NCBI GenBank assembly: GCA_025024175.1
Contig: QCXZ01000053.1
Location: 12,772,001 to 12,836,000 of the forward strand
Reading direction: 5' to 3'
DNA from: Rhyzopertha dominica
Lineage: Eukaryota > Arthropoda > Insecta > Coleoptera > Bostrichidae
Length of the DNA: 64,000 bases
Each line of letters starts with the position of its first letter. Within the stretch, counting starts at the first letter, position 1. This document shows positions 9,886-23,159 of the stretch, piece after piece. Below the pieces are notes generated by a model. It had not been told where the DNA came from, searched no databases, and saw nothing but the letters and a program-made list of their open reading frames with translations. The translations under genes and the position numbers were made by a program.

Positions 9886-12800
9886 TTAAAGTAAAATTAA
9901 ATGTACATATATAAGTAAGCGATTAGCTTGTTCCAAAAGAAGTCGTACTAATAAGTAAAAAGAGCTTGTATGTACGATGCGTTGCAAAATTAATGGAACG
10001 CTCAGTAGTTTAAACTTACGCAGTAGGCCAAGTATAGCACTATATTTGAGAAAAATGTGCAGTATGATCCTGTGGATAAGAACCGTCTAGTATACAAAAG
10101 TTGAACAATATTTGTTGAGTCTATAATAATTTCTTAGCCCGCTTTCATATGCAGACGTTGCATTAATAATTTTAAAACCAAGTGTACAACGGCGTTTAGA
10201 AGCTCTCAGAAAATAGCATAGTCCAAATAGAAAAACTGCATAATTTAAATATACAAGAAAGTGCTTGGTTTAACCAGAAAAGCATCAAGACTTTTGAATC
10301 CGAAAAAAAGCTTATTTTTTAAATAAAAAGTAATTAGCGTTAGGAATCCAAACAAAGGGTCTTATCAAAATTATAGTGTAGCTAAAAGGAAAATCTCTGA
10401 TGCCTGAATCTTTGAAACACCCGTAAATTTATCGTGGACAAATTTGTCTTCAATACGGGCTATAAGCTTGGACCTAAAATGATTATGACAAAGATTAATC
10501 ATTCAAAGTAATTTAATATCGTTGGGCTCATTTTTGACTGGGCTTTCGCAATCAGTAAGTTCGCAAATTATAAAGCCACCGCTAGATAACACATACTTAC
10601 AGAACGTACAGACCTACGTATAGGTTCGTAAAGCCCTCGTTAAATACCTTATTGCGGATTTACGCAAAATGACCCCTAAAGTGCGGCGTAGGACGTATTC
10701 ACGTCAAACATATTTGAAACTCAAAGAGAAACAAGACCTTGATACATAAAAGAACATATTTAACGAACATTAAGATCCTTGATGTATTAACCATATAGAT
10801 TTTCGTTTAGCTTAATGGCGAAAGAAACAGAATATAGCCTATACAGTTATATAAGGTATAGTTTGTATGCCTATAGTTGATACAAATAGCCATGATAGCC
10901 AGGGAAATCCAGGGAAGATTTGATAAACGACAAGTTCGGTCAATTACTTCTTTATCCGATGGTGGGCTTAATATTGTACGACAGTGATGCGCACTGTCAG
11001 AACGACTTGCTATCAAATAAACGAGTATTGTTTCAGCCATTTGGTTACGTAGTCAAAGCACTATATTGAAACTATATATTATCGTTTCATCTAACCACTG
11101 AATTATTCATTCAACTGGATGAAATTGCTTGTTACCATTATTCGAAACGATTTACAATAGGGTTTAGCTTTTCAACTAACTACCAAATAAATCATTTATT
11201 TAGACTAATTAAGTTGTTTAAAAACGGAGGATTATTAGCTCTGGTTGCACAAAGAATGGGATGAGTGACGGGAGTTGTACTATAGGTGCGGTTGTTAAAG
11301 CAACTTATCATAGTAGCCGCCTTACGAAAAAAAAACAGTCTGTGTTTTTATTACCATGCCGTCAAATAGTAAATATCGTTTCAATAATATTTCAGAAATT
11401 CAGCTTTGTTTTTCTTCAGTAGTTCAATTCCTCTGTGTCTATATTTTTACTGCTTACTTCCAAATCTGTGACTGATGTTTTCATTTCAATAGTAGTAATT
11501 GGGTATTTCAGCGTTTTTTTTATTATACATTCCGAACGATCCAATTGAAATAAGACTGCGTGTTTTTTTAATTTCTTTCAATATTGCCTAGAACTTGAGA
11601 TATTAATTAATATAAATTAAGGAATTCCGTTGTGACGTCATAAGTGAACAAATGTGTTGAAAAGTGTGGGATAAACAACAATCGGAGTAAGTAACAACAT
11701 CTTGTACAGCTAACCACTGACGGTACAGTGACAGCTGAGCTAAATCATCTGAAAAAGCGTTTTTTATGTGTGGTGTTTGTTTTTCTTGTTTATCGTTCGT
11801 CGTGCTTGCATAATTAAGCATCTTCAAACACAAACACAACAAGTCCAACGCCGGCACAAGATGAAAACGTTTAGAAAACCACGTGTGTTTACAATCAGCT
11901 TGTCTGATGCCCGACATCAGACCGTAATTTAACAAACACAAAGTAACATGTTGCCAAGTTGCAATTTCCGTTTTCAGTTAAGTCGTCACATCCTTTGGAG
12001 GGCGTTTTAAAATAGTTCAACTTTGACTTGAATATTCACGGACTTAAATACATTTTTTATACTAACCAAAATATGGAATTATTTGCATATGTTACAATTA
12101 GTAACGACACTATATTGAATTCCGTAATTTTTACTTCACTGAAATTCCCAATTGTGTCTAAACGAGGTTCGCCGGTGTGGGACCATTTTAATAGATGTAA
12201 GTTGTGAAAAGATTTTGACTGCAATTACAGAGCCAAAGTTATGAGTTTTAGTTTCATCTTTGTCCCTTTATTTGCTACATTGTTGTAACTTGCTGTCCAA
12301 GATAACGGGCAGGTACTAGACATTCTTATGAGGTGACCCTAAGCGTTGTTGCAGCAACCTATTGTATTTCGTGTATTGACACGAAATAGTATATGCGTGA
12401 AATTCTTATACAGCACTCTGCGCGTCGGAAATAAATACGGTTAACGCGCGGACACCTAACTTGGAAGTTTTATTTGACAACATTACACTAACCCATTTAG
12501 ATGGTTCTGTTTTAAACTATTATACTGCTACAGACATGGAATTCCCAACCTCAAGTTGCGTCAAGTTGCGTAATGTATAATTCGATTTTTTTCTACCAAC
12601 ATAAGAGTATTTGACAGCTTCTACACGCTCCCTATCCCTCTTCACTAAAGGGAATGAAAATAAATACAGATGATGTTAATAAGACAAGTTGGATGATTTT
12701 GTTTGTAGAGAAAATAAGAATGACAGATTGAATTTATTTGTAATGCAACTACGCTACAGTATTATTGCCTTCTTAGTAAACTGGTGTTGCTTCAAGGACG

Positions 12801-14021
12801 TAGTTGCGGCTTTCAATTTTACAAAACCAACATTGAATGAAATGATGCTGCAATGAACTATGTGTCATCCTTAACTTTTATTCAAGATTATTTTGTCTGC
12901 GTTGTGTGATTTAATAATGCTTACTGCAAGGGTAAGTGTGGCTGACCTCAAAATTTAAGTGAATTGTGTAAAACCGATACGCCAATCTACACCTAAAAAT
13001 TTTGCGTTAAAGCTTATTCTAACAGACTGACAAATCTTTAAAAAACTGCTTTACATCGCTTGCTGGACTAAAACGAGTTACCATTCTGTACGAGATACAA
13101 TGAGACTATTTTTAAATTTCATAAAAACACAATATGTTAGGGATCCTCAGCGCTGCAGTGTAACTAGACTATGGACGGATGCTAGACACAGATATCTTAT
13201 GTGTTAAAATCAGAAAAATATAGTGGGGAGAACATGCATAGGCCGACTGCGCATCCCAATTCAGCTGGGACACTGTAATGGTCGCCATATTGTCCACAGA
13301 AACGTCAAAAATCAGACAGTGTTATCAAATGGCAGTACTTTTTTGAATTAAAAGAACTTTTTGTATACGTATAAAAATGAAAAATTTATGTATACTTATT
13401 TTGCAGTGTAAATGGTACTAGATATTATTTAAAAATATATAATTATAACAAATAATTACTGCAAAAAAATTTATTAAGGATTATAATATTTACTTATGCA
13501 GGGAGACATTTTGCGACTTCGAACGTTTATTCGATGTACACTCTTTAACTATATAACTCATAACTAAAATTAATGAAACTACCAAATAAAACTAAGAAAT
13601 AAGTCGTGCAAGCAGAGAACAAAATCACAATCACAATAGCTAACGCCACGGGCCACGCAGTGTAAACAAAACAATGCTACGAGCATAGAATAACATGTGG
13701 CAACACTGGTCTGGGAGCTTTGTTTATGTGCTGTGTAACTGATGACAGTTGATTGACGACAGACATTCTCCGTATTAAATTAGCCATTTAATTGATATTT
13801 ATAGAACATTCCAAGAACAAGTCAAACTGATTTTAGTATTTCAACACTGCTACCTCAAATTGGTTAGCATTTACCTTATTTTTAAGTGAAACTGTTGCAC
13901 AAGATGTCATTATTTAAAGTAAGCGCCAAAAGTTGGACGTTCTCGTGGACAATATGGCAGCCCCCTTGTTTATTAGCATTCGCGCAGATCCATGAGCATT
14001 CTCCCCACTCTAGTTCTCTGG
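9886..14021. other. Unassigned DNA, no gene recognised
   Basis: Just over 4 kb with only short ORFs. The longest, 112 codons on the minus strand (11603-11941), has no family features and is most likely chance. A perfect 10-bp hairpin (TATTTCGTGT, loop ATTG) sits at 12365-12388. No repeat shared with the rest of the window was found. Confidence 0.45.
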
Positions 14022-14660
14022 TTAAAATGCATGACTATGCTATGCTGTCTGCACCACAACCGACTGCAGATAGATCTATTTCGCTATCATTATAGCTCAT
14101 CAGTGCAGTTTAGGTCTAGTGCAGACAGCACGACATAGAACTGGTTTTATCCATATACCAAAGCAAGGGTATGATGTAAGTAAGAATTTAGATGGAATGC
14201 CATCTGTCATCATTACACTGACATGATGACAAAGCCACCTAGCTGCCTTAACGGGCACTACTTCCTAATGCTGACAGATGACATTGCCATCTAAATTCTT
14301 ACTTTTATCATACCATTGCTTTGGTATATAGACAAAACCAGTTCTATGCCGTGCTGTCTGCACTAGACCTAAACTGCACTGATGAGCTATAACGATAGCG
14401 AAATAGATCTATCTGCAGTTGGTTGCGGTGCAAACACCACAGCATAGGCATGCATTTTAATGTATATCGGTTCTTGCCCGCTAGCAAAAAGTACCGTGGG
14501 GGCCTGCTGTCAAATTGAAGTATGCAGTTGCATGCCAATTTGTCAGCCTACAGGTCACTTCCTTTAGGAAGTAGTACCCGTTAAGGCAGCTAGGTGGCTT
14601 TGTCATCATGTTAGCGCAATGCTGACAGATGGCATTGCCATCTAAATTCTTACTTATATC
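14022..14660. repeat. Repeat family D, head-to-head arrangement
   Basis: 14022-14214 is mirrored by 14270-14460 as an inverted repeat of about 190 bp, including ATAGATCTATTTCGCTATC, CATCAGTGCAGTTTAGG and AGCACGGCATAGAACTGG. A further minus-orientation stretch continues to 14660 and matches the 3' half of the plus copy at 19684-20010 (GACAAATTGGCATGCAACT, TTTGACAGCAGGCC). Diverged copies of the first half occur at 16975-17161 and 18500-18690. The consensus also holds a short palindrome AGATGGCATTGCCATCT. Non-coding, non-autonomous, family not recognised. Confidence 0.75.
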
Positions 14661-16467
14661 TTATGTGTTAATTAAACGGTTAAATTTTCTCGCTCGTAGG
14701 GCAACGAGTCGGCGCAGTAACTCGCAAGTGTGATCGGGTGAATGCCGACTGGTGAGATAAGTGGCAATCTGGCAGGTCCTGTTGGTTGTGCGACATTACC
14801 ATGACAATCCAATAAAATATTTACTGAGCATGCACCTGTCTCTACCGCGCAGAGATCATTTGTCGCAAAATGTTATTACCTTGTACTTCTAGGTACCTAT
14901 GTCTTCCTGTGTTACCAGTCTACCATTTATGGCACGAATCTTGTCTATTTCTCCTTGTACATTCAGTTATCAAAGTGTACTCAATGTCAACCAACAGCGA
15001 TCAAAGCGGATCTCCAGAATCTGGAGTTAAGATGCTATGCGAAATGGCAATGAAGTTTACTGCCAATATAAGTAACTATATATTTTTTCATATTAGAGAA
15101 GGAAAACTCAAGAAAAAAACTTTGTATTGTATTGTATTGTCAGATAGTAGCTATTTTCCTTATCTAATATCATAAGGAAACTGATCGAATCAACCAGTTA
15201 CAGTTAACCGGTAAGAAATTTGATATAAAGCTGAAGAAATCACGCGCTATCCCACAATACCAAAGAGGCCCGGATTCGTACAGAAAACTGCTTTTTATCT
15301 TCTTAGAAACTTCCGAAACTTCTGGTAACGATAAACTACTGGTCAAGTAGAAGAAAATAATTTGGATACCCTCTGGTACAGCTTTAACATAATTCAGCCT
15401 GAATATGTCGCTTTGTTATACTAACTTTAAGCCAAAGGTGTCAAGCCATTCGTGCTGTTTATATTTTTCTCAAGGGAATCTTAGGAGGACGTATACAACA
15501 AACGTATTTGTTTTATTGATTTCCGTGATGTAATTTGTAAATAGCTTTTGACATTTTCCTATACATTTTACTCATTATCGTCGCTGTAGACCTAATTGCA
15601 AAGCAATTGCGTTCCTAGAAATGTAATTCGATAATGAAATAAAGTTACTATTTAGAGTTCAGGAGATCCCAACAAACATGAACTCTAATCACAAAGCAGA
15701 ACTTGATAAAAGTTGTTTATTTAAAAAGAAAGTAGTTCATGATTTGAAGTAGTCAATAGCGAAAGGGTTTATAGTTAGAAATTGTAAATACAGTGTTCGC
15801 ACAGCCTACCGATATTTTATTCGTATGAGGATAACCACCAAACTGGAAATTGCGATTCTTAACAAAATGGTGCCTAGCAGGACAGCGGCCACTATATAAC
15901 TGCCATACAGCGACCACCGTAGACAAATTGCGATTTACCTTAGCAGATGGTAATAAAGAATAATTGTGTAGGTGATAGCGTAATTAAAGTTTGTACAACT
16001 TCCGCGCTACAAACCGTAACAAACTGACTGATAGGAAAATTATAATGAACTAGCAAATTTTACGTCAAATCTAAAATCACAACCACAACAGTTATGCTAC
16101 GTGTATGTATATTTTTTCACTACAAAAGTTTAAATGCATAAATACTGATGAAGGTTCTTTGAGTTACTTTAGTAAGTAGGTAGGTACCAGATATTTCGTT
16201 TTCGTAGTATACGTAAAGAATAAATTTTATTTCACTTCACGACAAGTAAACAGGTACAAGCAGATGTACTCAACTGACGAGCCGTCTACAAGGGCTACCA
16301 AAACGAGAAGTCGCAGACTTCTTACGACGCAATCCAATTTGCGATATTTTATCAGTGTAAAACGACGTTGTGCACGTGGATGACCGAGTCATTCCAGCGT
16401 GGAAATACCCAATGGAAAGCAGTGACGACTTTTTCGCGTCGGTATTCCTCCGATTCCAAACAAACAC
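14661..16467. other. Unassigned DNA
   Basis: No recognised gene. A short TTGTA pentamer run is at about 15122-15139. The 101-codon ORF at 14870-15175 has no identifiable domain. Confidence 0.45.
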
Positions 16468-16680
16468 TTACGTCCCAATCTCGAAATGAATTGACTCGAA
16501 TAAATGGGGGGAACACATTGAAGGAGTTTCAGGGCACGTTGCCCGAAAGAATTTTCTGTGTAGCTTTGCTGTCGGTAAATGTTTACTATCGATGAAATTA
16601 TGCGAAAGAAACATTAAGTCGATCGTGGCCCTTGTAGACGTTCTGTTGACATAAGTGGGTTGTCTGTTGATGTTAGTTAA
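16468..16680 (-). pseudogene. Possible LINE endonuclease remnant
   Basis: A 79-codon minus-strand frame contains RQPTYVNRTSTRATIDL followed by MFLSHN. This resembles the stretch before the catalytic His of APE-type endonucleases in non-LTR retrotransposons (PT.V.R.S...IDLI..S), where the Asp is catalytic. The expected following SDH motif was not seen, and the first residues of the frame fall inside the adjacent tandem repeat. Tentative. Confidence 0.3.
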
Positions 16681-17161
16681 TGTGCTGGTAGTTTCCGTAA
16701 CATGCAAGAATATGTATCTATAATTTTCTTTACGAAAAAAAAAAGTTTCTAAAGTGAATGAACAAGGCCATCATTAGTTACCATAATATCTTGTTAATAA
16801 ATGCTAAAAGTTGTATAAAGAGCTATAATAGAGTAATTAAGTTACTTAGAAATAACGTATAATGATACATTAAATTATTGGTTGGTATTTTCAGAATGTA
16901 ATATCCAAAACTAAGCGTAGTTTAAGTAAAATGTGAACAAGTGAGTTCAAGGACAAGCACTATAATTAAAATCTATTGATATGCGATGGCATCTGCATCG
17001 CAACCAACTACAAACAGATTTGTTTCGCTTTTATTAAAGTTCCTTAGTGCAGTTTTAGTATAGTGCAAACACAATGTTGACGTATGTAGGTGCATACCAA
17101 CTTGACAGAATACATGCCACTCTTGTTAGGAACAGTTCTCATTAAGGCAGCTGGGTGGGTT
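16681..17161 (+). repeat. Unit 1 of a 481-bp tandem duplication
   Basis: The segment runs from TGTGCTGGTAGTTT to GGCAGCTGGGTGGGTT, and the same sequence starts again at 17162. It combines a left part (CATAATATCTTGTTAATAAA, AAAATGTGAACAA, TCAAGGACAAGCAC) with a diverged family D half (16975-17161). It preserves the uninterrupted target site ACAAGCACTATA of the hAT-type element found in unit 2. Confidence 0.8.
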
Positions 17162-18690
17162 TGTGCTGGTAGTTTCGTAACATGCAAGGATATGTTTAAT
17201 TTTCCTAGGGAAAGAATTTCTAAAGTAAATGAACCAGGCGATCAGTAGTCGCCATAATATCTTGTTAGTAAATGCTAGAAGTTGTATAAAGACCGATATA
17301 GTTATTTGGCAATAACGTAGGTATATGGATATATTAAAATAATGATTGATATTTTTATAATGAAGTATACAAAACTAAGCATACTTTTCAGTAAAATGTG
17401 AACAAATCAGTTCAAGGACAAGCACCAGTGATGGGCGCGTAGAATACTCCATGTAGATTACGCCATTATCTACGCGTAAACTATGTAATATTCTACTTTA
17501 AAAGTCTACTGTAGAAAATAACTTTATGTAGATAAACAGCAAACTAGTAATATTTAGTACTTTTAACAGCTCCAAATGCCACAAATGACAGTATTATTTT
17601 GTATATTATTATTTTCGTTCTCCCATCGATCGTACCGCGAGGTACGTGAAAAAGAGAACTATATATATCACTCAATGGAACGGAGTTGATCCGATCACAA
17701 CCAAACTTGGTATGGTAACAGCCCATGACCTTCTGAGCTCCAATCCGGAGCCCTATGCTGTAGACTATCACCGTTCAAAAGTTACAGGACATCAAAGTTG
17801 CTGCAGATCGCCGTGCACTAACGTCAGTAGGTTGGAACTACGCGTGGACCACGATCGGAGGAACTACCTGGAGTCGATCATATGAGAACGTTTTTTTCGT
17901 TTTGGACGATTCCACTGGTTGTTGCTTCCAAACTAAACAAATTACTACTTCGTTGTAATTAAAATAACTAGAGCCACGTTAAACAACAATAACTCGTTTC
18001 GACATACATTTGTTAGGGTCAGAAGGCACAAGCGTGCTTTGGAGCCGTCAATCGGTCAATGGGTTCTTAAATGACTGTAAACTATGATTTTATTATCTTT
18101 TTCTTGTCTATAAACGGAAGAAGACTGGCTGTTTCATATGCTACCTATTATACCTAATAAACTCGTAGAAGAAAAGACTTCGAAACGCATGTTTTGTCCC
18201 AAAGAAGTAAGAAAACCGTTTGGGTATTCTGATGACTTGCTAAAATAAGTTATGCAAATTTGTAATATAAATATTAAAAACTGCAGTGCTTTAAAAATTT
18301 TTAAGAATTGACCAATAAAATAGGGAAATTAGAACAAAATAATTTGCACAATACACCTAATATACAATAGCCATAATATACTCGTCTCATATTTTCTACT
18401 CAAAATCTACGCCAAAATGCTTTATCTACATTTTCTACGCGGGTAATGTAGAAAATTATAATTTACGCGTAAACGCCCATCACTGACAAGCACTATAGTT
18501 AAAATGTATGTCTATGCGGTGCCTTCTGCATCGCAACCAACTACAAGTAGATTTGTTTCGCCTATATATTTAAGCTCCTCAAAGCAGTTTAGGTCTAGTG
18601 CAGACACAATGTCTGCTGTGCATAGAAACTTGACGGAATACAAGTCACTCTCGTTAGGAAACAGTGCTCATCAAGGAAGCTGGGTGGTTA
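17162..18690 (+). repeat. Unit 2 of the tandem duplication, split by an insertion
   Basis: 17162-17425 and 18494-18690 together match unit 1 from end to end, at noticeably reduced identity. The break falls after ACAAGCAC, where the hAT-type element at 17426-18485 is inserted. The duplication is therefore older than the insertion. Confidence 0.78.
17418..18493. mobile_element. hAT-type palindromic element, copy 1
   Basis: A 1060-bp element (17426-18485) begins CAGTGATGGGCGCGTAGAAT and ends with the inverted ACGCCCATCACTG. It is flanked by a perfect 8-bp duplication ACAAGCAC (17418-17425, 18486-18493), and unit 1 of the host repeat shows the same place without it. The terminal ~100 bp on each side is dense in short motifs TCTACGCG, TGTAGA and TTTTCTAC in both orientations, likely subterminal binding sites. 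The middle has short ORFs without a recognisable hAT transposase (no dimerisation domain seen), so it is non-autonomous. Confidence 0.92.
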
Positions 18691-18699
18691 GTTGTTAGT

Positions 18700-19683
18700 T
18701 GATTGCTGAGAGAAGGTATTTCCATCCATTTTTTTACTAGGGACTGTAATTATTGTCCGAATGCTAAGGTATCATCCAATCAGTCAATGATTAATCGTCA
18801 TAGTAACAACAACAGAGTGATGGCATTACAAGACTTTTTTAGTTGTAGATGGAGGTTTTATTAATTAAAAATCTTTTTCAGTCAGTGACCTATTAGTAAG
18901 AAGGTAGGAAATATCTGGTAGGTACATATTGGAATACATATTTTTAGGTAGGAGAGGTTCTACACGATTAAATTACCTAAGGTTTGTTTTATAAATCTAG
19001 ACGGTTCCCTGTCAGCATTTTAAAACATTTACTAATAGGTTAATTTGTTATTAATCAGGTTTTATAACTTATTTTTGACTTACAAATTCTTAATACGTCA
19101 TCGTACGACGTTGAATCTGATCGCCTGCAGAAATCTACCTACTTGAATCACTCTTATAAAGTCAACATTTCTTTATTTCAACGGTTTTTTTATTCATTAA
19201 CGCCCAAACTCGCGATTTTAAAATACCAATATTGAGGTATGTGACGTTTATATATTAAGCAGCAGCCTTTTTCAGGCTTCTTGGCATACCACAATACTTC
19301 AAATTAAGTATTGCGTATGGCCGTTGCTGGAATTATAACGTGTTCTATGATTCTTTTATTGGTATGATGGCAAACCTTTAGATGGCAAAATACCTTTTGC
19401 TCTCGCCGAGATTCGAAGTTGGGGCTGAACCAAGAAGCCCGGGTTCCGATCCTGGTGGGTGCGAAAGATATTTTTTCGTCTAAAAATTTGCCGCTTAAAT
19501 AAGTATCTAAAGTAATTATTAATTATAGTAGTTGTCGGTACTTGACTCAAATTTTGCTTTCTAATACATATTCATTGACTTTCAATGCATCATTCTTGCA
19601 ATAGATATCACTTGGTAAAATTTTCATTTTATTATTTTAGTGGTGTTACAGCATCACAGGGGAAATAAAGTCAAGAATATGTC
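18700..19683. other. Unassigned DNA
   Basis: No gene. GGGTTCCGATCCTGG near 19440 resembles a tRNA B box, but no cloverleaf could be drawn around it. Confidence 0.4.
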
Positions 19684-20012
19684 AATTAAGATGCATGTCT
19701 ATGCTGTGCTGTCTACACCTCAACCAACTGCAGATAGTACTATTTCGCTGTCATTACAGCTCATCAGTGCAGTTTAGGTCTAGTGTAGACAACACGGCAT
19801 AGAACTGGTTTTGCTTATATTCCAAAGCAATAGTATGATGAAAGTAAAAATTTAGGATGGTAATGCCATCTGTCAGCATTACACTGACATGATGACAAAG
19901 CCACCTAGCTGCATTAACGGGTACTACTTCCTAAAGGAAGTGACCTGTAGCCTGACAAATTGGCATGCAACTACATACTTCAATTTGACAGCAGGCCCCA
20001 CGGCACTTTTTA
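19684..20012 (+). repeat. Repeat family D, most complete single copy
   Basis: This copy contains in one orientation all blocks scattered elsewhere: ATGCATGTCTATGCTGTGC, CATCAGTGCAGTTTAGG, AACACGGCATAGAACTGG, the ATGCCATCTGTCAGCATT block, AAGCCACCTAGCTGC, TTCCTAAAGGAAGTGACC (a small palindrome) and TTGACAGCAGGCCC. It serves as the reference for the family at 14022-14660, 16975-17161 and 18500-18690. No ends with target duplication were identified. Confidence 0.75.
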
Positions 20013-20019
20013 AGAATAT

Positions 20020-22650
20020 GTCAAGTTCAAATAAGATAAGGAAATCGTGATTGCGCGGACAACACCAAATCATAACAGGTCATTCTTGAAGTTATTAACC
20101 GTCAATGCAGAACTTGCTCATGCTTGATCCTAAAAGTTTTTCTTGGCAGTTTAAAAAATGTATATATCTTATTAAAGACATTTAAAAAGCAAAAATTATA
20201 AACCCCGAATGCGGTGGTCACTTAGTAATTTTAGTAATCTAAACCGTTAGAATAGGAAAAGTGTCAGATAGACACCAGCATCATTCTTCTGGCTTGACTC
20301 TAAACTCATTTGATGAACTGGGCGTCTCTTCAAAGTAAAAATGATCACAAGGTCACGATGCAAGAACATCTCTAATGTAGAATTTGAAGAGAAGGGAAGG
20401 TGTCTGAGGGTGTAGGCCCTAAAGGTTTTTAATTTTTTTTAAATTTGGTCCACTTATATGGTTGAACCATGATAACGATGTTTTAATGAGAAACCGAAGG
20501 TAGTGTAATGATCAGTGACTTTGATTACTCGTGCAATGCTAGATACGGATTTTTTCCCTTTCTCTCTGTTAAAAAGAATTATCCACTTCGTACACCACTT
20601 TTCAACTAAACAAAAGACGCCACGGTCTGCAATTGTATCTGCACATATATTGCAGTCATTCGCTTTTAACATATGTTTAGATTTAATGTATAGGCTCAGA
20701 TCGGTTATACGTGTTCTTCTTGTCGCGGTCAATTTCTTTGACAACGGCCAATAAAGAACGTCAAGAACAAGATAACAAGCTGAGTTCCAAAGTCGGCAGC
20801 CTTTACAAATTACAGATTGCAGGATCTTCTTCATGCTTGGTAATTATGTTTTATAGCAATGCTATCAAACCTCATTCAGTTATAACCAGTCCTGTAAAAC
20901 TCTTAAAGTAAGTTGTAAAGTCGCAAAAGTTTCCCTGTAAATAATAGCTGAAAGATACCTATAAAAAAGCTTGATATATTTTTTTTTCAAAGCTGGAAAC
21001 TTAAAAGATATCACATACTTACTTTCAAAATAGAGCCAAATTGGTTTGCAATCTCAGAAAATGGGTTTTATACTCACCACCGATGTGTCTAAAGATTAAA
21101 AAAGTAAGATTAACTGTTTAACATCACAGTTTAATTCAACTAAAATATACAAATTTTATCATCTAGAAACGAGTTTTCTTGTCGATATTCTATGCAGCGA
21201 TATCGTTTAACTAATAAGTGTCACACCAAGATCTATCTGCAGGTACGGAGCATATTTCGTACGCTTTACAAAAGGAATGCATACGTGTAGATTACCGGAT
21301 ATTAAGGTGCTCCTCGCTTCACATCCTTCACGCCGGTAATAAAAGGTCGTAGCGTTTAACTGTCACTATCGCATTAGTGTCGTGCAACTAGCAGCTCTCC
21401 AAACAGGGTATCTCGTTATTTCCAAGGAGGCGCTTTGAATAATTTATCTGTCGAGTGGTATTCAAGACAAAATTAATTCGATATATTAGCACGGAGAAGA
21501 TGCAGTAGTAGTTTCGCTGAAATCGGATTATAATAAATCTAAATTGTCGCAGTACTTGAGGATTTCTCGGTGTAATTTACATTCCGAGCTGTGAGCCTGT
21601 TCACTATTGTTGCCCTCGTTTAGTATGCCGTTACTGGTCTTCGACGCCATTGTGCTTTGTGTTTAACAAACATGCATGTACGGAAAGCTTGCTTGGTACT
21701 CCGGGAACTCCGTGATATTGTTATTATTCGCTGCTGCTCTGCTTCAACTTCTGAGTAATTTTGGCAGTTAACTTTAGTTCCATACATATTTTGTTTAAAT
21801 TGACTTCATGCTCTCTGGTCTTGTGCAAACCTTTGGGACTACCTATGAAACTTCACTACGTTGTACGGGATTTAATCTTAACTTTGAATTTCACAGAAGG
21901 AAGCTTGCCTTGCATATTTATTCTCACTGCACATCTCACACAAGATGAGTAATAATAACAAATGTTATTTTTTTAGCTCTAGTTTGCTTCGTTGGAATAT
22001 CGCGAGTTACTACTAACAGATGATGTGGTTGACAGTAGTTCTTTCATAAGGCTAACGAAATACTACAATGTCTATACTACGAGACTGCGAAAGTGATGTC
22101 TCTGCTTAAACAGATAATACGTCATATTTTTTATTTTCACGATGGTTTGCAAGTTAAAAAAAGACTGAATTTATAGGCGAAAATGTACGTACGTCCAGGC
22201 ACCTGGTGATTTTTCAGTCATTTAAAAGAAACCCATTTTCGCGGCACTATTTATAGGTGATATCAGGTCGAGTTAGGTCAGTGCAAGGGTTTATTATTTC
22301 GTTATATCTGATAAATGGACAAGTGCGGTCAGTGACGCCGAATATGGTCCAGATTTTAGAGGTTTTAATTTTAATGAGAAATAATTATACTATCGATATA
22401 TTGTTTTCATATGCAGTATGTGTTTATTTACATTTGGCAGTGAATCTAAGGTATTTCTATAAAGGTAAAGGGAAGGTGGAATTAATAATTATAGAATCAA
22501 TACAATATTTGGTTTTGGCAAAAACAAAAGAAACAAGTTTCAAATAAATGTGACACCTGATTTGTTAAATAGCAAGTCAGTGTTTGAATAGAATGATTTT
22601 ATCTTAAGAAGAGTAAATTGTGTTATGTATAAAATATATTATAATATTAT
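20020..22650. other. Unassigned DNA with one longer unrecognised frame
   Basis: The minus frame 20454-20834 (126 codons) is the longest here that is not obviously transposon-derived. It is Cys-rich in part (ICKGC, CNICAD) but has no motif I can assign, and a 79-codon frame overlaps it on the other strand. Treated as probably non-coding. 21190-21450 is locally richer in CpG. Confidence 0.4.
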
Positions 22651-22659
22651 GAAATTTTA

Positions 22660-22765
22660 TTGGGTTTGCAGGCATAAGTATTGGCCTTGACAGAGATTTG
22701 AACTCGGGACCTTTTGAATACCAGTCAAACGCTCTATCGCTGAGCTATTGAGCTATTAGGGCCCA
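22660..22765 (-). repeat. tRNA-derived SINE, minus copy
   Basis: On the minus strand there is an A-box-like AGCTCAGCGATAGAGCG and, about 30 bases later, a B-box GAGTTCAAATC within AAAAGGTCCCGAGTTC, then a tail CCAATACTTATGCCTGC ending in AACCCAATAAA. The head resembles a tRNA with a degenerate anticodon arm. The tail is shared with 22812-22892 and, more loosely, with 48716-48840, which defines a SINE family and argues against a functional tRNA. Confidence 0.75.
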
Positions 22766-22811
22766 ATTCAGAAACGAGGGCAAGGCGGCATATATACATC
22801 AAAGTCAACAT

Positions 22812-22895
22812 GTAATTCAAAAGGTCCCGAGTTCAAATCTCGGTCAAAGCCAATACTTTTTCATTTCAGCTTATGCTTGCAAAACCCAATAAATT
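22812..22895 (+). repeat. tRNA-derived SINE, plus partial copy
   Basis: The 3' half of the same SINE: AAAAGGTCCCGAGTTCAAAT, then AAGCCAATACTTTTTCA and AAAACCCAATAAATT. It lacks the A-box half and lies head-to-head with the minus copy about 50 bp away. Confidence 0.75.
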
Positions 22896-23159
22896 ATCAC
22901 ATATGCGTATTTAAAATATATTATATATATAATATGGAATTATATTCTTCAGGCGCATGCGAAAGAAATGCTCTGCTAGCGTCAAGAATATAACAAGTGA
23001 ACTATCAGGCCGTTTTTTGGAAATAATTATAGAAAGCACACATATGATTTGCCGTGCAATGGTTTTTCCTATATTTGTTTTGATCACTTGTGGAGTATTA
23101 TAACGTAGGTCGCCGTCAGAGTAAATGCCATAATGTGCTTGTTTTTCGGAATTTTTCAT

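Noticed and set aside
11603..11941. 112-codon minus-strand gene
   Set aside because: No domain, signal peptide or codon pattern supports coding; its length is plausible by chance.
19400..19470. tRNA or SINE at GGGTTCCGATCCTGG
   Set aside because: Only a B-box-like string; no A box or stems could be placed.
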